DNA from: Aspidiotus rigidus
Taxonomy: Eukaryota; Arthropoda; Insecta; Hemiptera; Diaspididae
Direction of reading: 5' to 3'
Assembly (NCBI GenBank): GCA_035079385.1
Contig: JAVHKY010000066.1
Location: forward strand, 248,001-312,000
DNA: 64,000 bases
Shown here: one piece after another, positions 22,552 through 33,588 of the stretch
How positions within the stretch are numbered: position 1 is the first letter of the stretch
Layout of the letters: each line of letters begins with the position of its first letter
The notes under the pieces: model-generated
What the model was told of the DNA's origin: nothing
Databases searched by the model: none
What the model saw: only the letters and a program-made list of their open reading frames with translations
Translations under genes and position numbers: made by a program

Positions 22552-22870
22552 TCAAAAGTTTGAGCCCATGTGCTCATCTATATGAGTTGTAGAGCCATTT
22601 TTAGTGCCCAAAATCCAAATGGCTGCTTCTCAGGCAATAATCATCCTAAAAGGATGAAACATGCAGACATGATAGAATACCTATGTATACATGTATCTAG
22701 CGATATGTCTTTTCAAAAAGCATCATTCATATTTTCCGTCAATTCTAATAGTTACAAAACTTCAAACACGCGACTTTTAAAAAATTCGGAGGGGGAACTT
22801 CCCGAAAAATCCTTTCAGAAGATACATCATATCTTCGAGTCCAAGACATTTTAGTCCCAGAGTCTGTGGT
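22552..22870 (+). repeat. Repeat family C, plus copy of an inverted pair
   Basis: AAAGTTTGAGCCC, GAGCCATTTTTAG, GATGAAACATGCAGACAT and TTTTAGTCCCAGA occur in this order, and in the same order on the opposite strand at 24125-24455. The copies are clearly diverged by eye. The frame 22570-22854 through it has no recognisable domain. Confidence 0.6.
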
Positions 22871-24124
22871 TAGGTGTAAGGTTTGCGCAAAAATCGAATC
22901 CAAACAGTTCAAGAAAATGTATGTAAAAAAAATTGTCCACGTCACGAAAATATTTTTAAAAAGGAGCAATTGCAGAGTATTTATATCCTTAGCCTGGAAA
23001 GGGGATAAGTTCCCGACTTTTCAAATTCATTTTCTAAACCAAATCTATTCCTACATAGAAAATCATTTCTAGGGTTGGTGTTTAAGAAAAAAATTGTCTA
23101 CGAGAATGAAAATATTTCTCCTCCATCTTCAAGCTGAAAATTTTATTTTTCGAATGAATGATTAGAAAATCAATTTGAGCAGAGGGGGATGTACTCGCGA
23201 ATTTTCAAATTAGGGGTACAGTGAGACAAAAGATATGAAACATGTCAAAAATGAAAATATTTCCTAGTTACTGGCCTGGTACAGAGGGTATTTCTCAACC
23301 ATATTTTCTTCGAGCTCCTCGAATGATTTTCTATGAGAATAAATCGACCTTATTCGGAAAAAGAAATTGGAAAATCAAGAGTTGAATCCTCTCTCCAGTA
23401 TGAGAAGATATACATTCCTCCTTTCTGTCCTCCCATGAGCTTCTTGGTACTCAAATAATTTTTCGACTATTTTATATATATTTTTCTCTAGGGCTCTCTT
23501 CACGTTCGGGAAATTTTCTCATTACTTCTTTCGAACTCTGCATAATAAGATTCTGTGGGCAAGTCAATCTTCATTCGAATTGAGGAACCAGAAGCTCACT
23601 TTTCTCTCTCTTTTCTCCAGCTTGATTACATATACATTCTCCACTGCCCCTCTAGAACTACTCAATGCTTGGGGGAGATTTTTAATCATTTATTGTAACC
23701 TCTGCGAATGCTTCTACAGATGAATCGATCATAATATTCAGAGAGAGAACTTTGAAAATAACAAGCTGAGTCCTTTTTCCAGTTTGGAAAATTTAATATT
23801 TTCCGGTTTCTCGCTTTCGAGGGCGGTATTTTTTTCCAAATAATTTTGTACAGGACACAAACCTATTTTATTCGGAATAGGAACTTGAAAAAAATCAGAT
23901 ACTTACCCACACTTTTCTCCGAAATGAAAAAGATGGATATAAAATGAATAGCCCCAACCTCCAAGTTATTGAAAAACGAGTTATTGACATCATTTTAAAA
24001 ACGAAGAAGGTAAATGTAAAATATACTTAGCTCCAAGATCAAGTAGTCGCTTTTCGCTGTCTATTGCGACAGAATGAGAGCTCTCTACCAATAAAAAATG
24101 CCAAAAATACCTAATTTCTATATA

Positions 24125-24455
24125 TTTTTCAGAAACGTTGTATCCCACAGCGGATTCTGGGACTAAAAGTATATGGTGCATCAGATGAAAGAATTTTTCG
24201 GATATACCTCCCCTTTTTTTTTATTTTTGGAAAAATTGCGTTCCAAGTGTTGTAATTGTTAGTGGTGAGGGAAAACATGGATTATTATTTCTGAATAAAA
24301 TATCGTATGGACGCATCTATACATCTTCTATAATGTCTGCATGTTTCATCGTTTTGCGATGATTATTATCTGAAAAGTAGCAATTTAGATTTTAGGCTCT
24401 AAAAATGGCTCCACAGTCTATATGCGTACGTAAACGGGCTCAAACTTTCGGATAT
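24125..24455 (-). repeat. Repeat family C, minus copy of an inverted pair
   Basis: Reverse complement of the 22552-22870 copy with many substitutions and small indels. Both lie in the intron of host-like gene 1, so the intron transcript could pair locally. Confidence 0.6.
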
Positions 24456-24797
24456 GGAGTTTTCCATGGATGAGGTCATTTTAAAACACATGATTCGGAA
24501 TATTTTCAAGGCCCCTTCTACCATTTCATCCGGCTAGAGCCTTGTAATTTTGATAATTAATTTAAATGGTGCTTCGGGAGCGGAAGTACTCACAGCACAC
24601 TTCTTCAACATTTTCTTTTGAAATCGACTTTTAAAAGTTTTTGCCAATTATGACAACAGTAGTGTAAAATTTTGATTTTCGATTTGGTCGAAATTCAAAG
24701 TCTTAAGGGTCTTTTAGAAATATTTTTTGCATAACCTGCATGCTAATCCAATTTTTTTCTTTTCTTTCCCTCTCTCTCTCCATCACCCATAATTTAG

Positions 24798-25394
24798 GAT
24801 GGTATTCCTGACTTCGATTCAGACGAAATTATAGAACCACCGTCACCAGAAATTGTATCTGATGAATTATTTCCGGATAGCGATGATGAAGTCATACCGG
24901 GGACACCTGAGTCTACAAATGATGAATATTCTGCTAATGAGGATCAACGTTTCCAAGCTTTAGAAACTGTAAGCCACGATGAAGTCATACCAGGGACACC
25001 TGAGTCTACAAATGATGAATATTTTGCTAATGTGGATCAACGTTTCCAAGCTTTAGAAACTGTACGCTCCAATACTCGTACGGTGAAAACAACGATGGTG
25101 GGCAATGCCAGAAATTGTCTAAGTGAGCAAGAAGTTGAAAATGAAGTCGAAAAAGATGATGATTTGTTCGAAGGTAATCTGGAGACAGAAAATGGAGCCC
25201 TTGAAAATAAATGTCTAAAGCCTCTGTCGATAGCATTAGATAACTCCACGACTTTTGATTCCGGAAGTCTTCCTTTCTCAATAAAAGACTACCTGTCAGC
25301 AAATGTCGAAAGAAACGTAGTTTCTCATGGAATGAAATTGAGACAGTGGTCGATGAAAACAGCGACGAAGATTAATATAAGTAACTTAATATGA
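24798..25394 (+). CDS. Host-like gene 1, exon 3 (acidic C-terminus with internal duplication)
   Basis: The exon enters in phase 0 after TTTAG and ends at a TGA, giving 198 residues and a 262-aa protein in total. It is acidic (DFDSDEIIEPPSPEIVSDEL). A 93-bp (31-codon) unit beginning DEVIPGTPESTNDEY is repeated in tandem at 24885 and 24978 with few changes, an in-frame duplication. An AATAAA lies 23 bp after the stop. The PEST-like acidic composition suggests a short-lived regulatory or scaffold protein, but no family is recognised. Phase agreement across three exons and consensus splice sites argue it is a real gene. Confidence 0.6.
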   Translation, partial: DGIPDFDSDEIIEPPSPEIVSDELFPDSDDEVIPGTPESTNDEYSANEDQRFQALETVSHDEVIPGTPESTNDEYFANVDQRFQALETVRSNTRTVKTTMVGNARNCLSEQEVENEVEKDDDLFEGNLETENGALENKCLKPLSIALDNSTTFDSGSLPFSIKDYLSANVERNVVSHGMKLRQWSMKTATKINISNLI

Positions 25395-25410
25395 TGGTAT
25401 TTCGTATGAC

Positions 25411-25870
25411 TCCAGAATAAAATAATGATTATTAGGTACTCCAGTTTCTGCTCTTTTCTCAACTTATTGTTGACTGGAGAATTTTTTGATTATTTTTATC
25501 GAACTGTACGGCTGATTTTATGTGAGAATTAATTTTACACTGCACGCGAACTTTGAAAATTGGAAGGTTATCGTTTTATCCAGAATGAAATAATGATTAT
25601 TTCTCCAGTTTCTGCTCTTTTCTCAACTTATTGTTGACTGGAGAATTTTTTGATCATTTTTATCGAACTGTACGGCTGATTTTATGTTAGAATTAATCTT
25701 ACACTGGCCGCAAATTATGAACATCAGGAAGTTATTGCTTTCTTTATGATAAAATAATGGTTATTCCTTCATTTTCCGCTATTTTCTCAGTTTTTCGTTC
25801 GCTGAAGAATTTGGAGACCTGGTTTTTTGAATTCTACGGATGATTTTACATAGGTTTCAGTCGATGTCAA
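25411..25870 (+). repeat. Triplicated 3' flank, about 167-bp period, with AATAAA
   Basis: The stretch CCAGAATAAAATAATGATTA through TTATCGAACTGTACGGCTG is repeated at about 25411 and 25578, and more weakly at 25745. The first unit supplies the AATAAA just after the stop codon of host-like gene 1; the later units carry partial versions. Confidence 0.6.
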
Positions 25871-26586
25871 TATTCTGATACGAAATGAAACTTTTTTTTT
25901 TAAAGAGAGAAAAGATTACCTATTGAACAGTTACGTACTGACGCGACTGTATCGAGTCTGTGACGGCTCGCGAGTAGAGTAACGATGCAACGCGCGTGGA
26001 GTTGGGTGCCACGTAGCGTTGCGCGTCGTGTAACTCCGCTAGACCGGTATGCGTATCTCCCGGATCAAATCACTTCAATTTTAACAATGTTCCACCAATC
26101 AGAAAATTCTATATAAAAGTGGAGTTATGCATAGCAGTGTCCTCTTCAACATACAAAAATTTTGTGGTCGCACATTTAAATTCACGGGTGGAAATTCTAT
26201 TTTAAAGATTTAAAAACGTGATTTCGTGTCGAAAAATTGTTCCAAAAATTCTGAAAAAATTCTGTAGGATTGCTCTCTTGACTACTAACTTTCATTCAAA
26301 AAATGAATGGATTCCGTTCAATATAACTGGAGTTAGAATTTTAAACATAAAAAACTAATATTTGGCTTATATCCTGGGAGGAAATGAAGATGGCGGCCCA
26401 ATAAACGGTATAAATGTTTTTTTAACCTCTACAAACATTTCCCAACACCTATTTTTGAAATTCGGCTCGGGGGCCAAATCACCTATTTTACCCGGCTATA
26501 CTCTTTACTAATCTAGAGCAAAGGGTAACAGCGCTGGAATGTTCAGGGCCGTCACCACCCAGAAAAACCCGTAAGAATGAAACTTT
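25871..26586 (+). promoter_or_regulatory. CpG-rich block and TATA box in a non-coding stretch
   Basis: A short CpG-rich patch (about 25940-26060) is followed by TATATAAAAG near 26112 and CAGTGTCCTC about 30 bp further. This is a plausible promoter for the zinc-finger gene that starts at 29677, with the LINE then lying in its 5' region; it could instead be unrelated. No LINE ORF1 is evident before 26587. Confidence 0.3.
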
Positions 26587-29096
26587 ATGACAAATCGTCC
26601 ATTGAAAATCGTTTGTTGGAATGTCAATGGTCTTCTATCGCATAAAAATGAACTCGAACTCTTCCTCCACTCTCACAATGTAGACGTGGCGCTTATATCA
26701 GAATCTCATTTAACCAGTTATGTATCCGTGCCTAAAATCCGTGACTACGATACCTATGTAGCTAACCACCCTAGTGGCTCACCTAGAGGCGGTGCTGCAA
26801 CGCTAGTCCGGAAAACGATTGAACATTACAATGTCGGCGCCTACTCAACCAATAGCGTGCAATCATCAGTAATATCCATCCAGTTAAATAGCCGCACAGT
26901 AAATATCGGCAGCATATACTGTCTACCAAACTCTCCTCCAAAAGAGTCAGAATTCAACTGTTTGTTTCAGCACCTTGGTAACCACTGGATCTTAGGTGGA
27001 GATTTTAACGCCAAAGACCCTACTTGGGGTTCAAGACTAAGCAATCCGAGGGGACGAGTTCTACTAAAATCTGTGCAAAGAGCCCATTGTCAAGCTATCG
27101 CATCAAATAATCCTACCCACTGGCCATCCGATCTGAATAAAAGACCAGATATCATAGACTTCTATTTGGTGAAAGGTCTCCCCATAAATCAGTTCAAGAT
27201 AGAAGACTACACCGACCTCAGCTCAAACCACGTTCCTGTCTTCCTTGAATTCTTCCGCGCTCCAATCCGGACGACGCCGACAAAACCACTAGCCAACAAA
27301 TCTACTGATTGGGACCTCTACCGTGAAACAACCGATGGCTTCATAAATCTTCGAACCAAAATTTCAACATCAGCCGAAATCAACTCCGCTGCTGAAAACT
27401 TTGCGTCATTCCTTGTACAAGCTGTGGGAGCGTGCACCCAATATCCAACTGCAGGTCTATCTGCAACCAAATATCCTAACTTCATTCGCAACATGGTCAA
27501 GAGGAGACGTCGAGCGCGTAAGGCGTGGCAACGACACCGCTCAGTGGAAAACAAAGTCATCTTCAACAGTTTATCGAGAGAAACAACACGCGCTATCCAA
27601 CAGTGGAGAAATGACTCCTTCGCGTCCTATGTAAAAGCGTTGGCCCTGACAAAGGAGGCAAGTTATTCACTTTGGGTAGCGACTAAAAAGATTCGTCGCC
27701 CTCAACAACCAAATCCCCCACTCCGGAAGCGAGATGGGTCGTGGGCTAGAAGTAATGAGGAAAAAGCTGAACTTTTCGCGGAATATTTTGAAGAAGCTTT
27801 TCAAGAAAATGAAATACATTCAGAAATAATTCCTTCCCTTCCTGTAGGAAACAAAGGAACAATTCGCCCAACTTCGCCAATGGAAATAGCCAGAATTATT
27901 GACAAACTAAGTCTACATAAATCGCCTGGCCACGATCTACTTACACCGATCATGTTTAGAGAATTATCAAAGAAAGCCATAAACATTATCAATGCTTGTC
28001 TTCGACTTCGATATGTACCGCAAGTATGGAAAATTGCAAAAATTATCGTATTTATAAACAAGGAAAACCACCTGAAAACCCAAGCTCATATAGACCGATC
28101 TCTCTGCTTCCAATAGCGGCAAAAATCTTTGAAAAGATAGTCCGAGATAGACTGCATACGATAATTGTAAATAAGAAACTATTACCCGAAATCCAATTTG
28201 GTTTCCGTACAGGCCACTCGACAATTGAGCAAATTCACCGCATTGTGCATACGGCGCCGCAGGCACTTGAAAATAAAGAGTTCGCCCCGTCCATTTTCCT
28301 TGATGTAAGTGCCGCTTTTGACAAAGTGTGGCACTTAGGTCTCATACACAAAATCAAGGAACATTTCTCAGCAGGAATATGTAATCTCATATTGTCATAT
28401 CTTCTTAACCGGAAATTCTTCATCTCATACAAAACGGCATTATCTCGACACGGTTGTATAAAAGCAGGTGTCCCTGAAGGCTCGGTACTGAGGCCTATCT
28501 TGTACCTCCTATACACTGCGGATGTCCCTCAAACCCCGGCAGCTATGACCAGCCTGTTCGCTGACGACACTGGGCTCATCACCCACAATTCTGATTACAA
28601 AACTGCGGTAGCGGATCTACAAATAGCAACCAACGCAGTGGCTAAATGGTCTTGCACGTGGAAAATCAAATTGAATAACAGCAAATCGGTGCGACTTGAC
28701 TTCGCCTTACGACCGCACTCTTATATTCCCACAATGCTAGATGGTAAACCCATCCCTGTGGCTAATGTTGCTCGGTATCTAGGACTCCACCTAGACTCCA
28801 AATTAAATTGGCACGAGCATATCCAAAGAAAACGTAAAATGCTGGACCTTTTACGTGTTAACTACAGTTGGCTAATAAATCATCCTAATCTAAATCTTGG
28901 AAACAAGAGACTCATTTACATATGTATATTTCAACCTGCATGGAGCTACGGAGCTGAGATATGGGGAACAGCGGCGGACTCCAATCTGGCCATATTGGAA
29001 AGATTCCAAAATAAATTTCTACGTGCCATAGTCAAAGCGCCATGGTTTATTACAAATAAACAACTGCAGTCGGAACTCGAACGTGAATCCGGTTAA
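26587..29096 (+). pseudogene. Jockey-type LINE ORF2: AP endonuclease and reverse transcriptase, frame-broken
   Basis: The ATG at 26587 opens an APE-type endonuclease domain (CWNVNGL, SESHL, LGGDFNAKDPTWGS, SSNHVPV) followed by a basic linker. Near 28065 the frame shifts by one base in an A-rich run, and the RT continues in the other plus frame (SYRPISLLP, FGFRTGHSTIEQI, FLDVSAAFDKVWH, GVPEGSVLRP, LFADDT). A second one-base shift near 29087 displaces the last 50 or so codons. The catalytic FADD is intact. Intact proteins nick target DNA and prime reverse transcription from it. No ORF1 is visible, so the copy is probably 5' truncated. The 3' part is repeated at 31292. Confidence 0.85.
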
Positions 29097-29384
29097 AGAA
29101 ATTATTGTCCGCAAAGTCAATAAATACGTGGCCAGACTTCATCGTCATACCAACGTGGAAGCTATTGCTTTATTAGATAATACAAACGATACCACACGAC
29201 TCGATACCACACGGCTCTGCCGTAAAAAAATTTTTGACTTGTAAGTCAGTTGTAATTATTGTACCCTCATCAAATTATCCTAAAAATTAGTTGAGTCATT
29301 GTCAATATCTTTTAGAAATTACGGTGAATGTAAGTTTGTACAGTTCTGTAAGTAATAATAATAATAAAAAAAAAAAAAAAAAAA
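29097..29384 (+). other. LINE 3' end with TAA repeats and poly(A) tail
   Basis: After the displaced C-terminal frame the LINE ends in a short 3' UTR, then (TAA)n and an A run ending at about 29384, the usual end of a retroposed LINE. The target duplication could not be found because the 5' boundary is unclear. Confidence 0.7.
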
Positions 29385-29676
29385 TTGTTCTCATAATGCT
29401 ATTACCATTACTCTAGTTTTTCGAACTTTTATTTTTTTGATTTATAAACAATTTTTTCACCAATTTTACAGTTTTGAAAGACATAACCAATGTGGGAACA
29501 TTTTATTTTCTGTTTTTACCAATTTAACATATTTTTCAATGATTGCGTGCAATAAATTTTCATTGCGTGAAACCTTCCCTTCCTTTGCGTTTGTTTCTCA
29601 TTTTTTTTTGTTACCGTCGATATTGCGTGCACTTTCCTTTTTATTGCGTACCGAAAAATCCTTACCTAAATTCATC

Positions 29677-30054
29677 ATGTCATATTCCTGCCATGTGTGT
29701 ATGGCATCATTCACGAGAAATAATAATCTGCTGAGTCATAAAAAGAAGAAGCACATTATATTCTCGTTCACGTGTCATGATTGCCTGTCATGTGTCATGA
29801 TTGCCTGTCATTACCTTGTTGCGTACGCCTACGTCTCTGAGTTGTTGATCATAGATCGCCATTGCGGACGTATTTGGTGCGTTGGTTACGTCTCTGAGTT
29901 GTTGATCATAGATCGCCATTGCGGACGTATTTGGTGCGTTGGTATTTGGTGCGTTGGTATCGTATGTGTCATGATTGCGGTGGTGGCTTCAGTACAGAAA
30001 CGAAGCTGATTCAACATCTGCAAGATGAGCATGGTTTTTCAAAATACCAACCAG
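29677..30054 (+). pseudogene. Zinc-finger gene exon A, copy 1 (disrupted by a repeat expansion)
   Basis: The ATG at 29677 gives a C2H2 finger (CHVC ... HKKKKH). A second finger begins CHDC at 29773, but after it 194 bp of local repeats intervene: two copies of a TGTCATGATTGCC unit, then two copies of a TACGTCTCTGAGTTGTTGAT unit. The finger then resumes at 29967-30054 (CHDCGGGFSTET ... HLQDEH) in another frame. 194 bp is not a multiple of 3, so the exon is frame-broken. The donor would be CAG/GTTTGT after 30054. Phase to exon B does not match cleanly, suggesting further decay or a missed micro-exon. Confidence 0.6.
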
Positions 30055-30223
30055 GTTTGTTTTCTTTAATGTACAGTACCTAATAAGTATTCCATGAAAA
30101 TAATAGGAATTTCTTGAGCTTTTACTCGCTTGTTGTCCCTCTATACGTACTGTACCAACTTCCCCCAACCTTTCTAGGAAATTGCAATTCATAAGTTACT
30201 AAGACATACTTGATGTTTCATAG

Positions 30224-30428
30224 GAGAAGGACGAGAATTTTTATGTCAATGCGTATATCCCAAATTACAACGATATGATCTTTTCATCAGGGAAGAAGTA
30301 TGGAAGGCGGCTAAAATGTCTGTTGTGCTTGACGATTGAAATTACTTACGAAAGGTTGCATACTCACCTAACTAATGGACGTGGAGTTTTATTCGAGCGC
30401 GAACTGTTCTCGTTTGACAGTAAAGAAG
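30224..30428 (+). pseudogene. Zinc-finger gene exon B, copy 1
   Basis: Open from TTTCATAG at 30223 to the GAAG/GTGAGT donor at 30428, phase 0 in and phase 1 out. It encodes a CLLC ... HTH pattern that may be a third, irregular zinc finger, then a LFSFDSKE stretch leading to the conserved W-K motif of exon C. Confidence 0.6.
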
Positions 30429-30599
30429 GTGAGTCACCAACTATCCACTGGAACACCCACATTCTTTCTCTTATACCCAAATTCAACGTAGAATAAATTA
30501 TTTGAATAATATTATTCTATATTTCAAATGGGTCAACTTGAGAAGTAATACATGGGTAGGGTGGTAATTCTGTTCATAGAAATATTTTGTAATTCACAG

Positions 30600-30935
30600 A
30601 TTTCCACAGCTGGAAGGAAAAAGTGGAGAGTGAAACTTGTAGTTCTTACGTTTTATCCCGCGGCGGAACTTCACTCCGTCCACAAACATCCAGATACTAT
30701 TATGTGTGTCACCGGTCGTACGCACCTCGCATAAAAAGTGCGAAGGAACGAAAAAAAGCAATGAAAAGTTCTGGTTCCGACAAGATTGGGGTAGCTTGCC
30801 CCTCAATCATGATTGTAGATTGTGACCAGACTAGAAATAAGAAAGTTGTAGTGGAATTCACACGGAAGCATATTGGTCATTCTTGTGAAATAATTCGTTC
30901 ACGAATCTCCCAGAGTGAACGTGATGAAATAGCAG
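30600..30935 (+). pseudogene. Zinc-finger gene exon C, copy 1 (arthropod YYxCHRS domain)
   Basis: With the acceptor AATTCACAG ending at 30599 the join to exon B is in phase and reads SKE-DFHSWKEKVESET. The exon then shows RYYYVCHRS, KIGVACPSIMI and KHIGHSC, a Cys/His-rich arrangement known from expanded arthropod C2H2 proteins and from MULE/FAR1-like DNA-binding regions. The assignment to a MULE-derived family is inference. It exits in phase 1 at GCAG/GTAAAAG, fitting the exon at 34200. Confidence 0.6.
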
Positions 30936-31291
30936 GTAAAAGAATAGATTGAAAACTTTTACAGAAGAGAATACATTGTAAGATATTTGTGGTACTGAAG
31001 AAGAGAGGGCAATTTATGTCTTGTAATTGAAATGTGGTCCTAATTACGTTCTTTCCCATCCAAAATTGCTTTATCGTTTTTCAGCTCATAATCAATTGCG
31101 TTAATGAGCATGGGTATTAATGAAGTCCGTACGACTAGTATTTCTTACACCCGGTTAACATTGTTCCCACTTGAAGCCCTCGAATTAAAAGGGCTTCAGG
31201 GATTCAAAAGGGGAAACAGGGTTTTAAATAGGAACTAAATAGGTAGTTTTTACCAAATGAAGCCCGGAGATCCGAGGGCTTCAGGTTTGTC
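30936..31291 (+). repeat. Zinc-finger gene intron plus GAAGCCC hairpin repeat (unit 1)
   Basis: From about 31167 the sequence holds paired CTTGAAGCCCTCG...AAAGGGCTTCAGG and GAAGCCCGGAGATCC...GAGGGCTTCAGG arms, i.e. short hairpins. The same block at 33589-33713 continues to about 33870 with a further diverged unit. Confidence 0.5.
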
Positions 31292-32098
31292 GGCTAATAA
31301 ATCATCCTAATCTAAATCTTGGAAACAAGAGACTCATTTACATATGTATATTTCAACCTGCATGGAGCTACGGAGCTGAGATATGGGGAACAGCGGCGGA
31401 CTCCAATCTGGCCATATTGGAAAGATTCCAAAATAAATTTCTACGTGCCATAGTCAAAGCGCCATGGTTTATTACAAATAAACAACTGCAGTCGGAACTC
31501 GAACGTGAATCCGGTTAAAGAAATTATTGTCCGCAAAGTCAATAAATACGTGGCCAGACTTCATCGTCATACCAACGTGGAAGCTATTGCTTTATTAGAT
31601 AATACAAACGATACCACACGACTCGATACCACACGGCTCTGCCGTAAAAAAATTTTTGACTTGTAAGTCAGTTGTAATTATTGTACCCTCATCAAATTAT
31701 CCTAAAAATTAGTTGAGTCATTGTCAATATCTTTTAGAAATTACGGTGAATGTAAGTTTGTACAGTTCTGTAAGTAATAATAATAATAAAAAAAAAAAAA
31801 AAAAAATTGTTCTCATAATGCTATTACCATTACTCTAGTTTTTCGAACTTTTATTTTTTTGATTTATAAACAATTTTTTCACCAATTTTACAGTTTTGAA
31901 AGACATAACCAATGTGGGAACATTTTATTTTCTGTTTTTACCAATTTAACATATTTTTCAATGATTGCGTGCAATAAATTTTCATTGCGTGAAACCTTCC
32001 CTTCCTTTGCGTTTGTTTCTCATTTTTTTTTGTTACCGTCGATATTGCGTGCACTTTCCTTTTTATTGCGTACCGAAAAATCCTTACCTAAATTCATC

Positions 32099-32476
32099 AT
32101 GTCATATTCCTGCCATGTGTGTATGGCATCATTCACGAGAAATAATAATCTGCTGAGTCATAAAAAGAAGAAGCACATTATATTCTCGTTCACGTGTCAT
32201 GATTGCCTGTCATGTGTCATGATTGCCTGTCATTACCTTGTTGCGTACGCCTACGTCTCTGAGTTGTTGATCATAGATCGCCATTGCGGACGTATTTGGT
32301 GCGTTGGTTACGTCTCTGAGTTGTTGATCATAGATCGCCATTGCGGACGTATTTGGTGCGTTGGTATTTGGTGCGTTGGTATCGTATGTGTCATGATTGC
32401 GGTGGTGGCTTCAGTACAGAAACGAAGCTGATTCAACATCTGCAAGATGAGCATGGTTTTTCAAAATACCAACCAG
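32099..32476 (+). pseudogene. Zinc-finger gene exon A, copy 2
   Basis: Identical to the copy-1 exon A, including the 194-bp internal expansion, so that expansion predates the 2422-bp duplication. It is the copy nearer to the downstream exon at 34200. Confidence 0.6.
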
Positions 32477-32645
32477 GTTTGTTTTCTTTAATGTACAGTA
32501 CCTAATAAGTATTCCATGAAAATAATAGGAATTTCTTGAGCTTTTACTCGCTTGTTGTCCCTCTATACGTACTGTACCAACTTCCCCCAACCTTTCTAGG
32601 AAATTGCAATTCATAAGTTACTAAGACATACTTGATGTTTCATAG

Positions 32646-32850
32646 GAGAAGGACGAGAATTTTTATGTCAATGCGTATATCCCAAATTACAACGATATGA
32701 TCTTTTCATCAGGGAAGAAGTATGGAAGGCGGCTAAAATGTCTGTTGTGCTTGACGATTGAAATTACTTACGAAAGGTTGCATACTCACCTAACTAATGG
32801 ACGTGGAGTTTTATTCGAGCGCGAACTGTTCTCGTTTGACAGTAAAGAAG
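32646..32850 (+). pseudogene. Zinc-finger gene exon B, copy 2
   Basis: Identical to the copy-1 exon B with the same splice sites; joins exon C2 in phase. Confidence 0.6.
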
Positions 32851-33021
32851 GTGAGTCACCAACTATCCACTGGAACACCCACATTCTTTCTCTTATACCC
32901 AAATTCAACGTAGAATAAATTATTTGAATAATATTATTCTATATTTCAAATGGGTCAACTTGAGAAGTAATACATGGGTAGGGTGGTAATTCTGTTCATA
33001 GAAATATTTTGTAATTCACAG

Positions 33022-33357
33022 ATTTCCACAGCTGGAAGGAAAAAGTGGAGAGTGAAACTTGTAGTTCTTACGTTTTATCCCGCGGCGGAACTTCACTCCG
33101 TCCACAAACATCCAGATACTATTATGTGTGTCACCGGTCGTACGCACCTCGCATAAAAAGTGCGAAGGAACGAAAAAAAGCAATGAAAAGTTCTGGTTCC
33201 GACAAGATTGGGGTAGCTTGCCCCTCAATCATGATTGTAGATTGTGACCAGACTAGAAATAAGAAAGTTGTAGTGGAATTCACACGGAAGCATATTGGTC
33301 ATTCTTGTGAAATAATTCGTTCACGAATCTCCCAGAGTGAACGTGATGAAATAGCAG
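33022..33357 (+). pseudogene. Zinc-finger gene exon C, copy 2
   Basis: Identical to the copy-1 exon C. It exits in phase 1 and can splice to 34200, where a GAT codon is completed (IA-D-KLRMGIP). This is the likely ancestral exon order: A, B, C, then 34200. Confidence 0.6.
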
Positions 33358-33588
33358 GTAAAAGAATAGATTGAAAACTTTTACAGAAGAGAATACATTG
33401 TAAGATATTTGTGGTACTGAAGAAGAGAGGGCAATTTATGTCTTGTAATTGAAATGTGGTCCTAATTACGTTCTTTCCCATCCAAAATTGCTTTATCGTT
33501 TTTCAGCTCATAATCAATTGCGTTAATGAGCATGGGTATTAATGAAGTCCGTACGACTAGTATTTCTTACACCCGGTTAACATTGTTC

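Larger units (their letters stand above)
17799..24797 (+). other. 7-kb repeat-filled intron of host-like gene 1
   Basis: The boundaries are GTAAGT at 17799 and TTTAG at 24797, preceded by a strong CT-rich tract. It contains repeat family A in both orientations (18080-20670), Penelope-like element remnants (20101-20345, 20866-20940), an inverted pair of another repeat family (22552-22870 and 24125-24455), and a family B fragment near 23190. Many short frames across it lack any supportable domain. Confidence 0.5.
28870..31291 (+). repeat. Tandem duplication, unit 1 (2422 bp)
   Basis: Bases 28870-31291 are repeated head-to-tail at 31292-33713 with the same offset of 2422 for every landmark. All translated frames in the two units are identical. 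The left breakpoint is inside the LINE RT; the right one is inside a GAAGCCC-rich hairpin repeat. No microhomology beyond a base or two is obvious at the junction. Confidence 0.9.

Noticed and set aside
29437..29676. 80-codon N-terminal extension of the zinc-finger frame
   Set aside because: It begins at TTG, runs through the flank of the LINE tail, and has no domain; the ATG at 29677 directly precedes the first finger.
31085..31140. A fourth zinc-finger exon after exon C copy 1 (TTTTTCAG acceptor)
   Set aside because: It stops after six codons, while the exon at 34200 joins exon C in phase and continues the family sequence.
31292..31806. A second LINE insertion
   Set aside because: Its boundaries are those of the 2422-bp tandem duplication, not of a LINE 5' truncation with its own target duplication.
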